Below are positions 45,941 to 57,739 of a stretch of 64,000 nt of DNA, in pieces. The position numbers were made by a program, and so were the translations under genes. Origin of the DNA: Larix kaempferi. Taxonomy: Eukaryota > Streptophyta > Pinopsida > Pinales > Pinaceae. How positions within the stretch are numbered: position 1 is the first letter of the stretch; each line of letters starts with the position of its first letter. The notes under the pieces were generated by a model. That model saw nothing but the letters and a program-made list of their open reading frames with translations, did not search any database and was not told the origin of the DNA. The stretch lies in assembly GCA_027924585.1 (NCBI GenBank), contig BSBM01001138.1, positions 14,682,501 through 14,746,500 on the forward strand. Direction: 5' to 3'.

Positions 45941-47833
45941 AAACTAGATCTGGAGCTGGCTAGGGTTTGACAGAGAAACCCTAAAAATCCAAACTTGGAA
46001 TTTCAACCTTCTGTTTGGACAAGGAGATGTAGTTGGCTGAGGCGAGCAATTTGGTGTGCTCATATTTTGAAAAATCCAAAAATTGACCCCTCAAAAGTGA
46101 CTTGCGAATTTTGGATCTGCAACATCTGTCAAATTCTGGTTTTATGGTTTTTTGATAGATCTTGGGGTTCTACCCAACCAAAAAATTTGATCTTGGTCTC
46201 TAAATTTCGATTTTTATGAGGAGAGCAATCCTGTGCTGAGAGCAATCCAAAATTCCACTTCTGTCAAAAGCCCTAATTTCCCGCAGTAGTGACAAGCCAA
46301 AAATGAAAGCGCTCATAATTGTTGACTCAAACCTAGTAGACAGGGGTTCCCATCATTGTCGACACCAACCCACCGCGATCTCCCTGAGCACCGGCCCAGA
46401 TAGGTTTTACCCCGTCCAGAAACACCTACAAAGTAGATGAGGTCTCACTCGAGGCAATCAAGGGAGAGTGGACGAAACCATGTTTCCACCGAATGAAGGA
46501 GGATAATTGAGGTAACACTTAATTAATGTATCGCAACATTCAAGACAGATCTATGCATTCAAGTTTTAACATCATTCATATTCATACTATTAAGCAGAAG
46601 CATTCATCAACAAGTATAACATTAAAGTATCGACTGCAGCAAGAAATCATAGCATCAATTGTGAATTGGAACATGCATTATCATGACAAGAAAAGGTACA
46701 CAAGGAATTTCACCGAACAGTTCCGTCATATCATATTATTTCAACAAAACCCTGATATAACATCTCTACAAAACCAGATCTCAGCAATATCTTTTGATCT
46801 CAGAACATACCCACAAAACACGTCTCCCAGATCAGATTCCCCTCTTTAACACTTACAACTCATGTCTATATAAAGGCTTCCGCCTTTACAATGCTTGTCC
46901 ACTTACTAACAACTTCCCAACCGATAGTTGGACAAATGACCCAAAATCTAACTGACGCGGTCCAAATGACCCAAAACTAACTGACATGGTCCAAAATGAC
47001 CCAAAAACCCGCCTACTACGATACAATTAGCCCAAAAATACATAAAATATGGTCCAATGACCCAAAAACTTGCATTATGCGGTACAATTGACTCAAACAT
47101 ACATAAAAAAATGCATCCTTCTTCCTTATGCAACCTCTTCTGACATGTCGCAGCATCGACGATACTGCGATTCTTCCTTACCAAACCGCCTGCCAACAAG
47201 AATCCAATTCTGTTTTGATAGAAATATATGCCATATTGTTTCTGATGTATCTCTGAAACTTCGGATCCTCAGGGTCTGAAACTTCGGCTTATGGTAGATT
47301 GACCTGTCATCTTTCCAACCCCACATATCTGAGCTTCAACGGATTCTCCATGAGAGAGATATGCCAAGTGTCGCAACATGACCTGTTTATGAGATGAAAC
47401 AACATAGCGAACTTGTACGGAGCACCACGTGTCACTATTTCAACTTTGGCCTTTGAAACGCGAACTTATGAAACTAAATTCCATGCCCTAATTTCCACCT
47501 TTTACGGAATTCTATTTGGAGCTTCTTAGCCCGAGATATGACCTTTGTTACTAGGTCACATGTTTAGGGATGCATTCTGGAAGAGGCAGAAACCCTAACT
47601 TGTATGAATCATATCTCACAAAGTACAACGAATCTGGGGCTGATATTCGGAAAAAAGGTACATGAACATTTCATCTTCAGCCTGTAAAAGTTTCAGATCC
47701 TGAACCTTCACCAAAATTGATTTATAGCGACAGTGACACGATGACTAGTTTTTACTAAACTAAGCCCCAGCTTCCAATTTGTCGCAAGTGCAACAAGTGT
47801 CGTAAATTCCATACAATGCCTTCCTTCAGGCTA

Positions 47834-47845
47834 GCTCTGATACCA
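47834..47845 (-). promoter_or_regulatory. Copia-A primer-binding site
   Basis: Minus-strand TGGTATCAGAGC adjoining the 5' LTR. Confidence 0.9.
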
Positions 47846-48483
47846 TGTTAATTTTTCATCATTTAATTCAATATGATCTAGGATCTTAACTGAGAGAACA
47901 ACATTTACAACATATCAAACATAAGAGGCAAGAGACAAAACATTTCACCGGGGAAAACCAAGAAGGTGAAAAACCCCGCAACTTCCTTAGAGATAGAATG
48001 AGCACCAATACAAAGATCACAAAGATCAAACCCAAAAATATAGATGTCTTTAGCAGCTACTCCTCCTCCACTTGTGTGCACTCCTCCTCTCTCTCACTAA
48101 TGTGAAGTGAGTGAGTGAGTGAGTGAATAAATAGAGAGGTGCCCCTCTCTATTTATACTTTACCTTTACTTGCCTTTTACTCTAACTAGGCCGACCTCCC
48201 TTAGGAGAGTCTAATAAACCATTACCACTTGTCACTGAGCCGACCCCACTGGTTTGGTCTGATAACTCTTTAACCCATACCGGGACGACCCCTCTAAGGT
48301 GGTCTAATAACCCATCAAATATAAGTTATGACACTTACAATGTAACTTGCGACACTTACAAATACAAATGACGGCATTTCCAATCGGAGGAATAATACAT
48401 CTCCATTGGGGATACAATAAAGTAAAAATGTAATACATACAATATACAAGTGAATATATTCCGAATTTACAAATACATCAACA
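47846..48483 (-). repeat. Copia-A 5' LTR
   Basis: 638 bp, plus-strand reading TGTTAATTTTTCATC to AATACATCAACA. It aligns in pattern with Copia-B LTRs (shared GAGAGACAAGAGACA, GGGGAAAACC, CCCCGCAACTTCCT, CCGAC...GGTCTAATAACCCATC blocks). A minus-strand TATA box is at 48149-48157 and a short (GTGA)n run near 48105-48125. Confidence 0.88.
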
Positions 48484-49178
48484 ATAGAGATGATCAAAAT
48501 GTAGAGATAATATTCAAAATAGTATTGCAACTCAACGCACCAAGGGAAGCACAACTCCTCCAGTTATAGCTCCACACACACCATCATTTACAGAGATCAA
48601 ACGCACTCCACGCAGCTCCACACTCCAAGACGCAGACTTCCAAATCACAACAAGTGATGTAGAATAGAGAGATGTATTCATATGATCATAGCTCCTTGCA
48701 AGGTCTGAATGCTCGGTTAACATTACCAAACTTCAACGCATAGGTCAACTGCTCCACTGTGTAGTATCCAATGCACATCACTTACAAAAATTAGTTGCAC
48801 TGTATCAAACACACAAGGAAGAGATGAGTGTAGGGTTCACTCACTATCTCAACACGATGGTACTCCATAGGAATAATGCATGTCAGAATTAGGGTTTGTA
48901 GGTGCCGTTTCTTACTTAGGAAAAAACACCCTTTGCAAATGAATACGTAAGTACGAGGAAAGAATCCCGACAAAGTGACAGTCCTAGAGTTATACAGAGC
49001 CTCGCTCTGATACCAATTGATAGAAAAAAATAAATCCAAAATTGGATGACTTGCATTGAATGACAACGAGTTAATAATATATTCCTGGAGTTATTTAGAT
49101 ATCATTTAAATTTTTTATTAAAATTAAACTTTAAGACACCGACTAGTAAATAGGAAAATTAGTTGTAGAACTAGTCTT
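48484..49178 (-). mobile_element. Remnant of another LTR element with primer-binding site
   Basis: At 49004-49015 the minus strand has TGGTATCAGAGC, followed on the plus side after two bases by TGATAGAAAAAAATAAATCC, which would be the edge of an LTR. The LTR's remainder is cut by Copia-D at 49179. The interval to the left would be the leader of this element. No coding homology was recognised. Confidence 0.5.
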
Positions 49179-49672
49179 TGTTGGGTATGTTATATCTCTT
49201 CACATGGTCGCAGCGTGTTCAACACGATCCCCACGGCCGAAGGGGGGGGTAGCTCGACAGGGCCCACCCCCTTCGTTTCAGACAGTTAGGTTCCGAAACG
49301 ACACGGAGGGGGCCATTAGGCCCCTGGAGTCCGCGCGGAGCGCAAAATTTTTTGGGTTGCTTTTTGCCTTTTCGCGATTTTCGACCCATTGTACTCTATC
49401 TAATCCCGGTAAAAGGGATTAGGGTTGTAACCTAATTTCGGGTAAACGAATTAGGGTTTTAGGTGCTGCGGAATATTATTTATTGTATTGTACATGGTTA
49501 AATAAACATATAATGAAAAGGAGCTGTGCGGCTCTAAGTTTTGCTGGTTTTTTCCCGGTTAAGGGTTTCCAGGTGAAAATCTCTGTGTAATGTGTGTGCC
49601 ATTGTGTATTTTCTGTTAATGCTTAAGAATCGATATAAGTTTGTACTTCACTGTTAAGGTTTAAAACTTACA
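49179..49672 (+). repeat. Copia-D 5' LTR
   Basis: About 494 bp from TGTTGGGTATGTTATATC to TTAAAACTTACA. The left third is GC-rich (49205-49350) unlike its surroundings. The right edge is fixed by the primer-binding site; the left edge rests on the TGTTGGG start and is less certain, because no second LTR is available. Confidence 0.75.
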
Positions 49673-49674
49673 TT

Positions 49675-49686
49675 TGGTATCAGAGC
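49675..49686 (+). promoter_or_regulatory. Copia-D primer-binding site
   Basis: TGGTATCAGAGC two bases after the LTR end, complementary to initiator tRNA-Met. Confidence 0.93.
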
Positions 49687-49800
49687 ATTTTTTGGGTTCA
49701 GAGGGATGCCTTTGTTTGCAAGGGTTTGGCTCGATCTTGGATTTGTGATAAACCTGGTTTCAGTGGGAGCTTTGCAGCGGTGATTTATTTTCTTTAAAGA

Positions 49801-52675
49801 ATGGCGAGCAGTTCTAGATTCGAGATTGAGAAATTTAATGGTCAGAGCTTTGAGCTATGGAAGCTCAAGATGGAAGATCTTTTGGTAGATAGAGAACAAT
49901 GGATCGCAGTAGATCCAGGTACCATGCCCTCTGGTGCGGTAAAAGAAGAATGGGAAAAGCTGGAAAGAAAAGCAAGGAGCACCATTCGTCTTTGCCTTGC
50001 AGATTCGGTATTGGTGAACGTATATGGAGAAGACAGTGTGAAGAAGCTATGGGATAAACTGGGAAGTCTGTATCAGTCAAAGTCTTTGGTAAATAAGTTA
50101 TTTCTGCGAAAGAAATTGTACCTTCTGAGGATGACTGATGGAGACTCTGTGTTAGAGCATCTAAACGCCTTCAATACTCTGGTAAGTCAGTTGACATCTG
50201 TTGGTATTACAATTGCTGATGATGAAAAATGTATTAGTTTGTTATGCTCTTTGCCAGATTCATGGGATAATCTGGTTATAGCTATTGGGAGTAATGCAAC
50301 CACGCTAAACTTCGATGATGTGGTTGCATCCCTACTATCGGAGGAAATGAGGCGGAGATCCATAGATAGTTCAGACAAGGATGCCTTATTTGTAAGAGGT
50401 CGCCCTCGAGACAGATCTAAAAATAAGTCTTCAGGTGGTAGATCTAAATCTAGAGGGAGATCTAAATCTCCAGGACCTTCTGTAAGAAAATGCTGGAAGT
50501 GCGATAAAGCTGGGCATTACAAGAAGGATTGTAAATACAAAAATACTGATAAAATCAGAGCACCTAATGATGCTCCATCCGCAGATGGGAAAGAATCTAC
50601 AGAGGAAGGAGGAGATGTGTATCTGGCATCTTCAAGTACACATGCAGAGCATGATTCGTGGTTGATTGACTTAGGTGCGTCTTATCATATGACTCCTCAC
50701 ATGGAGTGGTTTTCTGAATACAAAAAGTATGATGGAGGAGATGTATTTCTGGGAGACAAATCAGTGGCGAAAATCATAGGTTGAGGAAAGATCAAGCTAC
50801 TGCTCAAAGATGGAAGGGTTAAAACTCTTCCCGGGGTTCTGCACATTCCAAAGCTGGCTAGAAACCTTATATCTGTAAGTAAAATGGATGATGCAGGTGT
50901 GAAAACATTATTTGAAAAGAACACATGCAAGATGGTTCGAGAATCACTGGTGCTGATGAGGGGAGTTCGGATTGGAACTCTATACAAGTTGTTGGGAAGC
51001 ACCTTCAAAAATGGATGTAACAGTACTATTGTTCCCGAGGGTAAAAATGAAGGAGACAGAGTCCTTACTGTCTCTAGTGAGAAGACATCGCTATGGCATC
51101 GAAAGCTGGGACATATTGGAGAGAAGGGTCTTCGACTATTACAAGGTAAAAGTATGGCTGAAGGCATGTCTGATTTCACATTAGATTTTGATTTCTGTGA
51201 ACATTGCTTATATGGTAAACAGAATCGGGTAAGATTCTCATCTGGTGTTGTAAGAGCTAAAGGAATCTTAGAGTTAATACACAGTGATGTTTTTGGACCT
51301 GTGCCTGTTCCATCAGTTGGTAAATCTGTGTATTATGTTTCATTTATAAATGATTTCTCAAGGAAAACTTGGATTTATTTCCTGCGTAAGAAATCTGAGG
51401 TTTTTAATAGATTCAAAGAATTTAAGGCTCTTGTAGAGAATCAAACTAAGAAGAAAATAAAAGTACTCAGAACAAATAACGGTGGAGAATTCTGTGAAAG
51501 TGAATTTGAGGAGTTCTGTAAAACGTGTGGAATAGCAAGGCAAAAGACTACTCCATACACACCTCAACAGAATGGGGTTGCAGAAAGGATGAACAGGACA
51601 TTGATGGAAAAGGCAAGGAGTATGCTCAGTGGTGCAGGGCTAACACAACAATTCTGGGCAGAAGCTGTTGACACTGCGTGTGACCTAGTGAATAGGGCAC
51701 CCACATCAGCGTTGGTTGAAAAGACACCTCATGAGGTTTGGACTGGTAAGAAACCCTCTCTCTCTCATCTCAGAGTGTTTGGGTGTGATGCTTTTGTACA
51801 CGTTCCAAAGGAGAAAAGGAGCAAGTTGGATAATAAAGTGGAAAAATGTATCTTCATTGGTTACAAGGATGGAGTGAAAGGTTACAAGCTGTGGAACCCA
51901 GTAAAAAGGCAAACAGTTTACAGTCGAGATGTGATCTTTAGAGAAGTTGAAAGCACTTCCAAGATTGAGGATGTACCAAAGGAAAAGGATTCAGAGAATC
52001 TACACTTTGATATCAAGGATGAAAGAGGTGACTCTTTTGAGGAACCAGATTCGTCTGAATCAGATGAGGAGGCAGAATCGTCTGAATCAGATGAAGAGGC
52101 GGATCCACAAACTCCGGTATTGAGGAGATCTGACCGAGAAAGAAGGCAAGTTGAAAGGTACAGTCCCCCTGATTTTCGTTCTAATTTTGTGTTATCTATT
52201 ACTGATGATGATCCTAGAACTGCTAAAGAGGCAATGGATTTAGAAGATAGTAAACTATGGAAGAAGGCCATGATAGAAGAAATGGATGCCTTGGACAAAA
52301 ATGAGCCATGGGATCTAGTTGAGTTGCCAGAAGGAAGAAAGCCTATTGGAAGCAAATGGGTATTCAAGAAGAAGTTAAATGCAGCAGGTAAAGTGGAGAA
52401 GTACAAGACTCGACTAGTAGCGAAAGGTTATTCCCAAATTGAGGGCATCGATTTTGGTGAGATTTTTTCACCTGTTGAAAAATTGACTTCTATTAGATTT
52501 CTTCTATCTATTTCTGCTGCTTCTGACCTTGAAGTAGAACAGATGGATGTAAAGACGGCTTTCCTACATGGAAATATTAATGAAGAGATCCATATGAAGC
52601 AACCAGAACGGTTTGTGGTGAAAGGAAGAAAGGAGCTTGTCTGTAAGCTGAAAAAATATCTCTATGGATTGAAGA
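49801..52675 (+). pseudogene. Copia-D gag-pol (one stop, truncated)
   Basis: The frame starts MASSSRFEIEKFNGQSFELW and has the gag UBN2 region, zinc knuckle CWKCDKAGHYKKDC (about residue 234), protease DSWLIDLGASYHM, a TGA at 50782, gag-pre-integrase (LWHRKLGHI, CEHCLYGKQ), integrase (IHSDVFGP, RTNNGGEF, PYTPQQNGVAERMNRT) and the RT start ([26 protein letters not shown]). Key changes: protease DSGAS is DLGAS, and the second integrase Asp of DNGGEF is Asn. A duplicated acidic run (SSESDEEAE) lies near residue 760. The frame is otherwise intact through 52675. Confidence 0.93.
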
Positions 52676-53200
52676 TTTGTTGGGGGTTTTCATCCTCATT
52701 GTTTTGATGGTTTCCCTCAGGGTACATCTTGTGTTGTGGTTGAATGTTTCATGTGATTGAATGGTTCATTGATTCAAGTATTGATTATTTCCATACTTAA
52801 AGTTTTAAAGTTCAAAGCTCATCATATTTGCTCAAAAATTAACAATAAGTGGCCTACGAGTTAGATTTTTCATCTTCTCACCTTCATAAGTTTTTTCATG
52901 AATATTGTCCAAAAATGGCTCTATGATAAACTATTCCAATCTTAACAGAACTTCCAGAATAAGATGAAGAAGTGAAGTTGACTCTTGAACTAGAAAAGGT
53001 TATAAATCATCCTTCTTTGTCTCTTAGGAATATAACTATCATGGAGTACCTAATCAAGTAGAAAAATATGCCTATAGAAGAAGCTACATGGGAAAATGAT
53101 CAATTTATGAAGAAACATCCTCAATTTAAAGCTTTTAAGGGTAAAGCTTTTTTAAAACCCAATATATGCTCCCCTTGGGTCACAACACATTAGTTATTTT
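52676..53200 (+). mobile_element. Gypsy chromodomain fragment
   Basis: From about 52938 the plus strand reads TLELEKVINHPSLSLRNIT then IMEYLIK-stop-KNMPIEEATW, ENDQFMKKHPQF. This is the integrase C-terminal chromodomain of a chromovirus-type gypsy (EYLIKWK..P.EEATWE). The rest of the element is absent. The part 52676-52930 is unassigned. Confidence 0.75.
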
Positions 53201-54259
53201 ATCAAGAGTTGTAACTCACAACCTGAAGTTATTCGGGAAGACATATCAAAGTACTCACAAGGATAAAATAATACACATAGTATTAAAATTGTAAGACATC
53301 AACTCCGATAAGTGTTTTAGAAATATTTAGGGTAGCACTTCTCCCAGGAACTTTGAAGGAAACAATTTTCATACTTGAAACCCAAATGCAAGTTTTTAAA
53401 TGTATCTCATTGAGAAAAAATTATCTCCAAATCATCATAAAAGCCACGTACCAACTCATTAAAATATTGGGAGAAGGGATTTCCTAGTGTTATTCCATTT
53501 TCACATTTAGTCCAATATGAAAACTGACTCGTTGATTCAAGGCCCAATTTGTTTTTTCTATCACTTATTGAATCTTGGATCCAGTTAGGAAGATAGTCCA
53601 AATTTCTCCTATGGAAAAAAATCAAATGTGACATCATAATTTCATATCGTCATCCTTAACAAGTGTCTTTTGGTAAGACATAGACCATCATTCTTCTTGT
53701 TGGCTTCCTAGGAAATGATTTCCAATTTTGACACATGAAATTGAATATTTACCTTGTCTCTCAATGGGAAAAATGGTAGCTCCATAAATTCTTAAAAAAA
53801 CACCTCACGGGTTTCCAAACCCATTAGATAAGGGAAAATCTAGGACTATTCCACTATCACAAGTCTAATGGGACTAACAACTCATTGGTTCAAGGATTGA
53901 TTTGATATTTATCACAATTTGTAACTTGTGGCCCAAATACATTTAAGGACATGAGTGAGAGTGGTTCCTAAGGAAATAAACACAAACAAAGTATCATATT
54001 TCCATGCCATTAGCTTTATCTAACATGATAGAGACTAACACACTGGACACCAGATTCCAGTGTAGGGATTTCCAAATTTAATAATTCAGTGTAATGTTTT
54101 CATGGTCTCTCCTTGGGATCAATTCTAAATTAAATCACCTTTTGGGAATCCAAACTTCTATAGTAAAAGGAACCCATACTAATAGTCTAGTATCATAAGT
54201 CTAATGAGACCATAAAATCATCAATCTAAAGTTAGTCTTTCATTCAATTTATCATACCA
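53201..54259. other. No recognisable feature
   Basis: AT-rich. A recurring phrase pattern (CCTTGGGTCACAAC, CCCATTAGATAAGG, AGTCTAATGGGAC, CATAAGTCTAATGAGAC) hints at decayed repeats or the 3' end of the gypsy scrap. A 76-codon frame at 53637-53407 minus has no known domain. Confidence 0.4.
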
Positions 54260-54882
54260 TGTCATAATAATTGCATGCATAAGGTTCACTGAAAGAAATA
54301 CATTCAACAATATACACAAAAAATTATCCTATGAAAACCCTTTCTCGGGAAAAATGCAGCAGAACTTCTCAGTATAGATTCATCAACAAAGTACAATGTC
54401 AAGACAATTTAGAGATAAATATCTCACTTACAAATATGCCCCAAGAATAGAATATACCAAGACAAAACAAGATAGAACCCCAATTATAATCTTCCTCCAA
54501 TTGCAACTACTCTCCCATGCGCACTTATTCACTTGCTTGAGTGAATTGGTGGTTGCAAATGAGCCACCTTCACTTATATTTACACTAGAAAAGGTCACTT
54601 TTCTTACTAGGCCGATTTGTCTTCTTCACTGGGTCATTTTCCCCTTTAACTGGGGCATTTTAAACCAGTTTTGGGGCAATTTTACCATGGCGCCAACTTG
54701 TATATTTTCATTGGGCCGACTTGTCTTTTTGAAAGGATAAAATACATTATCATTTTATTTCTTGAGTCGAAATTCCATGTTTTACAAGTACAATATAGCA
54801 TTGTTATTTTAGGGTTTTTACATGATCAAATATAAGACAAATATAATAAGAATATCTTCTGAAGATGCATATTATTTCAACA
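54260..54882 (-). repeat. Copia-C 3' LTR (putative)
   Basis: It ends TATTTCAACA followed by CTCCCTCTCAGC, the same polypurine-tract context as Copia-B (CAACA/CTCCCTCTTAAC). The start TGTCATAATAATTGCATG follows ATACCA and gives a length near 620 bp like its relatives. Only one copy exists, so the left border is tentative. Confidence 0.65.
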
Positions 54883-55560
54883 CTCCCTCTCAGCAAGGTA
54901 TTCTTCTGGCATAATCTTCAACACTGCTTCTACTGACTTGTACTTGACCATTTACTTGTTGACCTTTCACGAATCTCTCTCTCACTAGAAATTTTGTATG
55001 AGCAATCCCTTTGATTACATCATGCATTCAGGATCTCAGCATCGCATCTCACTAGCACGGTGCAACCTCATCATACTTTCAAACCTTATGGGTCTTGGTT
55101 TCCCGTTGGACCTTATGTCATTACGCGACTTCACCTAGCTCACACATAATCTAGGATACTAGTCCATGAATGACTTTCCACTGCTTCCACATTCAGTGTG
55201 TTACTGCCTCTTAAAATCACATATGTAACACATCACTCCCTCTCACTAGGGAAGTCCATTTGGAGCACTCTCACTAGGGAAGTCCATTTGCAGGTTTTGT
55301 TGACCACGAACTCTTGAATGAGAAAATATCCTCCAAAATATCGGTCAAGATTTTAGTTCAAACTCTTGGCCTAGAGTTATTTTTTAAATACGACATTGTG
55401 ATTGGTTCAAACTCTCAGCCTAGAATTTGAACTCTCACAAACTCTCGACCTAGATTTTTTAAAAATCTCGGCCTAGAGTTTGAAGTTGAATTTTTTCGTG
55501 TGTTTATCCGCACACACTATTTTTTTTTTCCACTCCATTATAAAAAATGCGCTACCCAAC
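54883..55560 (-). repeat. Copia-C 3' untranslated region with tandem motif
   Basis: Contains a duplicated CACTCTCACTAGGGAAGTCC (about 55240-55290) and four or five copies of a CTCGGCCTAGAGTTTGAA-type motif (55340-55490), then a T-run. The repeats differ from those of Copia-A and B. Confidence 0.65.
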
Positions 55561-55569
55561 TTCACGTTT

Positions 55570-57100
55570 TCACCCTCCAAGCTTGTCCCTAAAGTATTCA
55601 AAATTTACCCTTGATAGAGGCTTAGTCAACACATCGGCTATATGTTCCTCTATGACAACATACTGGAGCTTCACATCTCCCTTATGTACCATGTCACCAA
55701 TGTAATGATACATGATCTCGACATGCTTAGACTTTGTCATTAAACACAGGGTTCCCATACAAGTCACCTCCAAATCGAGATCAAACAGTCGTGTAAGAAA
55801 ATTTTGAAGCCACATAACTTTGTTACTCATTGAACATGATGCAATATACTCTGCCTCAGTCGTAATAAGTGCCACACTAGTCTGCTTCCTGCTGAGCCAT
55901 GGAATCATAGTTGATGCCAGATTGAAGAAACATACTAATGTACTCTTTCGGTTTGTGACACTACCAACCCAATCTGAATCAGCATATCCATGTATTCTTA
56001 TCTCAAAATATGAAACATATGTAATTCCATGATGCATTATACCTTTCAGGTACCTCAACACGTGCTTTGTTGCAATCAAGTGAACACATCTCGTCTCAAC
56101 CATAAACTGACTCAAAGCATTCACCGCGAAGCATATTTATGTCCTTGTGTTCATCAAATACATTAATGAACCAATCATTTTTCTATACATAGTGGCATCC
56201 AATGTCTATGATGAAGTATCATGCAATAAATTCATGTTTTCCACCATTGGTGTAGGCATGGATTTACAATCCATCATTCCAAACTTCTTCAGGATTTCCA
56301 CAGCATACTTTCCTTGGTTAAGAAAATATCATTTGGTTTCTTACATACCTCTAGACCCAAGAAATAATCCATAATACATAGGTCTTTCATCTCGAACTCC
56401 GTAACAAGCTCCCTCTTACACTAAACGATGAGCTTCTCAATGCTCATCCCCTATTAGAACCAAGTCATCCACATATAATATCAATATCACTGGTCTATTT
56501 TCCATAACGTTATAGTAAATTTTGGAATCTATTTTACTATTGGTAAATCCCAATCTCATCAGAAAAATGTTAATTATGTGTTGTAGTCACTCCCTCTGAA
56601 CTGGATTTTTCTACTCCTTATATAACTGAGCACTATCATCCCTCTGCATCTTAACATCTTTTACTTTCTACATCAAGACATCTACATATAAAAACCATGT
56701 TCAACCTTGTAGCAAAAGGTTTAAATCTGCATCAAGTAACTTTCTATCATGGCAAAATATGCCTTGGGTGCCTTCTGTGCAAAGCCTTCTACACATGTGA
56801 TTCTCTATCAAGATCCTCGAATCCCAAAGGTTGCTCAATAAACACTTCTTCTTCAATTACACCATTCAAGAAAGCGGTCTTGACATCTATCTAGTGTAAT
56901 TTCCATCACTAAAGCTATAATAGTTTTGATAGAAGTGTGTCCAGCCACTAGAGCAAATGTCTCGTCATAATCGACTCCCTCTTTCTGAGAGAAACCATGA
57001 ACCTTTCTTTGTACTTCTGTACTATGCTTTATTTTGTAAATCTACTTGAATGTCATTGTTGAACATCTATCACTTGTTCTTTGGAACAAGTCTCGTCATC
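55570..57100 (-). pseudogene. Copia-C RT and RNase H
   Basis: RNase H is open from 56124 to 55570 (ADSDWVGSVTNRKST, ALITTEAEYIASCS, HVEIMYHYIGDMVHKGDVK) and ends at its natural C terminus (ADVLTKPLSRVNFEYF). RT upstream is fragmented over several frames (LFNGVIEEEVFIEQPLGF near 56850 and a YVDDL-equivalent near 56475). Confidence 0.85.
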
Positions 57101-57119
57101 CTTCTCTTGTAGTTCATAG

Positions 57120-57640
57120 CACATGATCTTTCCTACAAGTCAAATTCAGTCATATGATTGTTAGCAACATTTCATATTAATTAATCAATTCAATGCAATG
57201 ACAACATATTATACATAATGCACACAATCATGTAACCAATGCATCTTAAACAATTCTTAAGCACAACACACAAGATAACTATCTAGGTGCCTTCCATATT
57301 CACCAGAACATACTATCCAGAGTGTGCACTGCTCTACAAGGTTTCATCCTAAACTAGCTCCATCAAGGGATCATGTACATAACATACACTACATGAGCCT
57401 ACTGCTAGTGAATCTCAGTCATATTTAAATGCATAAAATAAAATTGTATCATAGATCTAGATATAACTGTTGTGAGAAATATCCTTCAAAATACTGAGGA
57501 ATTTAAGGAATACCTTAAATCATAGTAAATACTTATCTTTCATGTGTTTTGTAGGCTGCCTCTTGATTTATGCCTCCTTGCAGAAGTCACTAGAATTTCT
57601 GGAAGCGTACGCTGCTCCATCGTCTTATTTTGAAGACCTT
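57120..57640 (-). other. Intron-like spacer in Copia-C, shared with Copia-A
   Basis: Non-coding AT-rich DNA between protease/gag-pre-integrase and RT, where the integrase core should be. The pol-side border TTTGACTTGTAG/GAAAGAT is the same as in Copia-A (44345). The outer part (near 57540-57610) also matches Copia-A (near 44760-44830). Confidence 0.6.
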
Positions 57641-57739
57641 GATCTTCTTCGTCATCTTGTCCAGAACTTGCTAAAGTCTTCATCCTTGGTCCTCATGCAT
57701 TGGATTTAAGATCTCCTTATTCTTTTCTATTACTACTAA

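Larger units (their letters stand above)
44290..48483 (-). mobile_element. Copia-A, 5' half
   Basis: This is the continuation of Copia-A beyond the gypsy insertion. From high to low coordinate it has the 5' LTR (47846-48483), primer-binding site, leader, a short gag remnant and a long non-coding spacer that ends at a splice-acceptor-like TTGTAG before the pol part. Integrase, protease and most of gag are missing. Sequence around 44290-44930 matches Copia-C at 57090-57640, showing that the spacer is a family feature. Confidence 0.82.
49179..52675 (+). mobile_element. Copia-D, truncated Ty1/copia of a different family
   Basis: A 5' LTR, primer-binding site and gag-pol frame are present, but the homology stops abruptly within RT at about 52675, just after KKYLYGLK. 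RT catalytic YVDD, RNase H and the 3' LTR are missing. The following DNA includes a gypsy fragment, so a deletion or later rearrangement removed the 3' half. Confidence 0.9.

Noticed and set aside
46526-46849. 107-codon plus-strand frame in Copia-A leader
   Set aside because: No domain and opposite to the element; probably chance.
50697-52406. Minus-strand open frames opposite Copia-D
   Set aside because: Antisense shadows of the gag-pol frame; no homology.
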